The notes under the pieces were generated by a model, which ran no database searches, was not told where the DNA came from, and was given only the letters and a program-made list of their open reading frames with translations. Below are positions 62,601 to 64,000 of a stretch of 64,000 nt of DNA, in pieces. The position numbers were made by a program, and so were the translations under genes. Source of the DNA: Pomphorhynchus laevis (taxonomy: Eukaryota; Acanthocephala; Palaeacanthocephala; Echinorhynchida; Pomphorhynchidae). The stretch lies in contig WNNJ02000207.1 in NCBI GenBank assembly GCA_012934845.2, positions 83,529 through 147,528 of the forward strand, written 5' to 3'. Every line of letters begins with the position of its first letter. Position 1 is the stretch's first letter.

Positions 62601-63950
62601 TCCAGATTAACACTTGCACCATTTTTGAACCTTCCATTTGGAAATTCAAATTGTACTGAAATACAACAAAATATTTTTGGCACTATTCAGACAAATCCAC
62701 ATGCAGTTCAAAACCTTCTAAGTAATAATTTGGCTCAAAGACTTATGAGTAATCCTGCATTGCTTAGTTCAATTAAGCTTAACAATCCACAAATGCAAAG
62801 AGTGAGGGAGCAGAACCACGAGGTTTCACAATTCGTTAACAATCCGGATTTAATGTGTCAAACAATGGAAATGATTCGTATTCCTACAACTATACAGGAA
62901 ATTACGAGAAACCATGACAGAGCCCTGATTAACCTTGAGAGATTACCGAGCGGATATAAAGTTCGACAGAGAATTTATCGCGATTTTCAAGAACCAATGC
63001 TTAATGTGGCACATGAGCAGTTTGGCGATAACCCTCTGAATACTTATTCTAGTTCATCTGGTACAGCTAACACTAGTCAAGTAGGAACTGAAAATACAAA
63101 CCTCCTGCCAAACCCGGTGGCATCTCAGAATACTACATTTCAAATCGATTCGTCTAGTTCATATGTATCTAATTCAAACCGTTTAGAGTCGCCTTTGCAA
63201 TCTACGTCAAGCGAAAACACTAATCGGTATTCTACGATGAACCCTCAACAATTATTAGTAGTCGATGCTGAAAATCCTCTCATGTTATTCGTCATGTTGC
63301 GGGCATCCAGTTTTAACCCAAATATGAATAATTCTCTTTGCGATCCTGGTACTCTACTTAATCTGCTTAAGATTCTTCTTAATCTGCTGCGTACATATGA
63401 ATTTATACAGGACGAAGGACAAAGAGAACAAGTACATCGTGTAATTCATGAGTTTATGAGTCAGTGGCCAATACCTGAAATTTGTGCTCTATGCACAAAT
63501 ACTCGAGCATTGAGGACGATTGTACAAATTCTAAAGAATCTAATTCGTCTTAGGGACACATCCCCACAAGTATATTCACAGTTGATATCTTCAAATATAA
63601 GCGGTCTAGTCGATAATCAAATGAATAGTCAACCTACTTCATCTGATGTGGATTCTTTTCGATCACCAAGCAATAGACAAACAGCTTATGCAACAACAGT
63701 ATTTCAAAATTTACAATACTCAAATCAAGATTATACTGCTTCGTTGTTTCAACCATTAGATCGTCTTCATCTCCAGCAACATCAGCCGACAAATCAACAA
63801 CCAAACCAAACTCAAGAACATCTTTATGCATCCGAACTTGTACAAATGCAGACATTGGGATTCCATAGCCGTGATACTAATCTGGAAGAGCTTGCTGCAT
63901 CTATGGGGGACGCAAAAATGGCTGTGGAACGTAATGAAGATTTTGATTGA
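61188..63950 (+). CDS. R2-type LINE C-terminus fused in frame to ubiquilin (STI1 repeats and UBA)
   Basis: 920 codons without a stop (open upstream to about 61010). First half: LINE thumb region (KMGGLGLRSCFQHSQAAFLS), knuckle CRRCLRMADKFGFHALTC, endonuclease RPADILFYKDPPLAVDFAVT with KERKYKRKLEENG, then VVETYGGWNPQGEKLIRFIA. From about residue 480 the protein is ubiquilin: FGNSNCTEIQQNIF, LMSNPALLSSIKLNNPQMQR, NNPDLMCQTMEMIRIPTTIQ, NHDRALINLERLPSGYKVRQ, DFQEPMLNVAHEQFGDNPL (STI1 repeats 1-2), an FMSQWPIPEICALCTNTRAL repeat, a Gln-rich linker and a UBA domain at the end (ELVQMQTLGFHSRDTNLEEL, AASMGDAKMAVERN). Ubiquilins shuttle ubiquitylated clients to proteasomes; the N-terminal ubiquitin-like domain that binds the proteasome is absent, its place being taken by the LINE. 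No intron or stop separates the two. Confidence 0.85.
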   Translation: MRTIDPAFAEEFFRLFDRLILKCFSNITSIQPDKWAWMQACLPLKMGGLGLRSCFQHSQAAFLSSVDTVASQLNLDPLTFPGYEFVKSIIPQHVGNPQTNQRGLSCHIDEESRSRLLENADRFNTARLLAVSCPHACAWLQAVPSKATHMNLAPNEFVVLLRLWLGLSLWNSDYRCRRCLRMADKFGFHALTCQFGGHPGIRHDSLRDTVFQAAVSAGLRVAKEVPNLVRGLRERPADILFYKDPPLAVDFAVTNPQQNAYISMASEIPGYAASKYATCVKERKYKRKLEENGYSFTAAVVETYGGWNPQGEKLIRFIARSMSCRNGTPYCSTAGQLFQRLSVALMRGNAKAILKSLDEMGQPLLEKSLGFCDDPSPRLFSLSNLAQPEAQSVEIVHDSNIRSASVVKGDHSEVDMPVLQLMSPRRPSAHHSTSKQSNNASLSLQQSPTIKEGLISLQPNIDQHTYGTATLSRLTLAPFLNLPFGNSNCTEIQQNIFGTIQTNPHAVQNLLSNNLAQRLMSNPALLSSIKLNNPQMQRVREQNHEVSQFVNNPDLMCQTMEMIRIPTTIQEITRNHDRALINLERLPSGYKVRQRIYRDFQEPMLNVAHEQFGDNPLNTYSSSSGTANTSQVGTENTNLLPNPVASQNTTFQIDSSSSYVSNSNRLESPLQSTSSENTNRYSTMNPQQLLVVDAENPLMLFVMLRASSFNPNMNNSLCDPGTLLNLLKILLNLLRTYEFIQDEGQREQVHRVIHEFMSQWPIPEICALCTNTRALRTIVQILKNLIRLRDTSPQVYSQLISSNISGLVDNQMNSQPTSSDVDSFRSPSNRQTAYATTVFQNLQYSNQDYTASLFQPLDRLHLQQHQPTNQQPNQTQEHLYASELVQMQTLGFHSRDTNLEELAASMGDAKMAVERNEDFD

Positions 63951-64000
63951 TTGACTATAGTTTCATTAACATTTATTGTACGATTATAGTACATGCTTAT

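Overview
The window looks like a stretch of a small-intron, AT-rich invertebrate animal genome (probably a protostome) that has been almost entirely colonised by retrotransposons. Evidence for an animal host: five spliced exons of a UBA5-like gene with introns of only 42-63 bases, a three-EF-hand sarcoplasmic-calcium-binding/calexcitin-like gene, a CRIP-type single-LIM protein and a ubiquilin. I cannot name the species. Most of the 64 kb is non-LTR retrotransposon (LINE) sequence of at least four kinds, several of them intact or nearly intact, plus fossil Ty3/gypsy pieces and Penelope-like scraps.

Layout. 0-1.1 kb: 5' half of UBA5 (minus), followed by a stray partial copy of its first exon. 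1.2-4.8 kb: mosaic of short LINE 3' ends and a Ty3/gypsy integrase fossil. 4.8-7.7 kb: a CR1/Jockey-like LINE with one in-frame stop. 7.7-13.5 kb: a second Ty3/gypsy fossil split by an L2-like LINE (minus) that has twelve 16-bp monomers upstream of its ORF1. 13.5-15.1 kb: decayed sequence and a strong hairpin. 15.1-19.6 kb: a two-ORF APE-type LINE with an elaborate leader. 19.6-32.6 kb: a head-to-tail array of four LINEs with a cysteine-rich N-terminus and a C-terminal restriction-like endonuclease (RLE), each separated by the same short motif (AGGTCTAATAAT on the plus strand). 33.5-34.1 kb: EF-hand gene with a TATA box. 35-39.9 kb: a LINE (J1) interrupted by another LINE. 40-41 kb: Penelope-like scraps. 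41-49 kb: a three-level nest (old LINE, containing an L2-like LINE, containing a Ty3/gypsy element with 98-bp LTRs and a CTATC target duplication). 49-54 kb: two R2-type LINE copies flanking a LIM gene. 54.6-58.8 kb: a second J1 copy, inverted relative to the first. 59.2-63.95 kb: the best R2-type copy, whose ORF runs without a stop into the STI1-to-UBA portion of ubiquilin.

The most unusual content is (i) the R2-type LINE::ubiquilin in-frame fusion, with a second copy that carries the first part of the same ubiquilin segment and a third R2-type copy lying in frame upstream of the LIM gene; (ii) the same-site RLE LINE array; (iii) short 5' leader modules shared between LINEs of enzymatically different classes; and (iv) repeated perfect foldback hairpins, several at element breakpoints. 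All functional statements rest on motif recognition by eye; no database search was possible.
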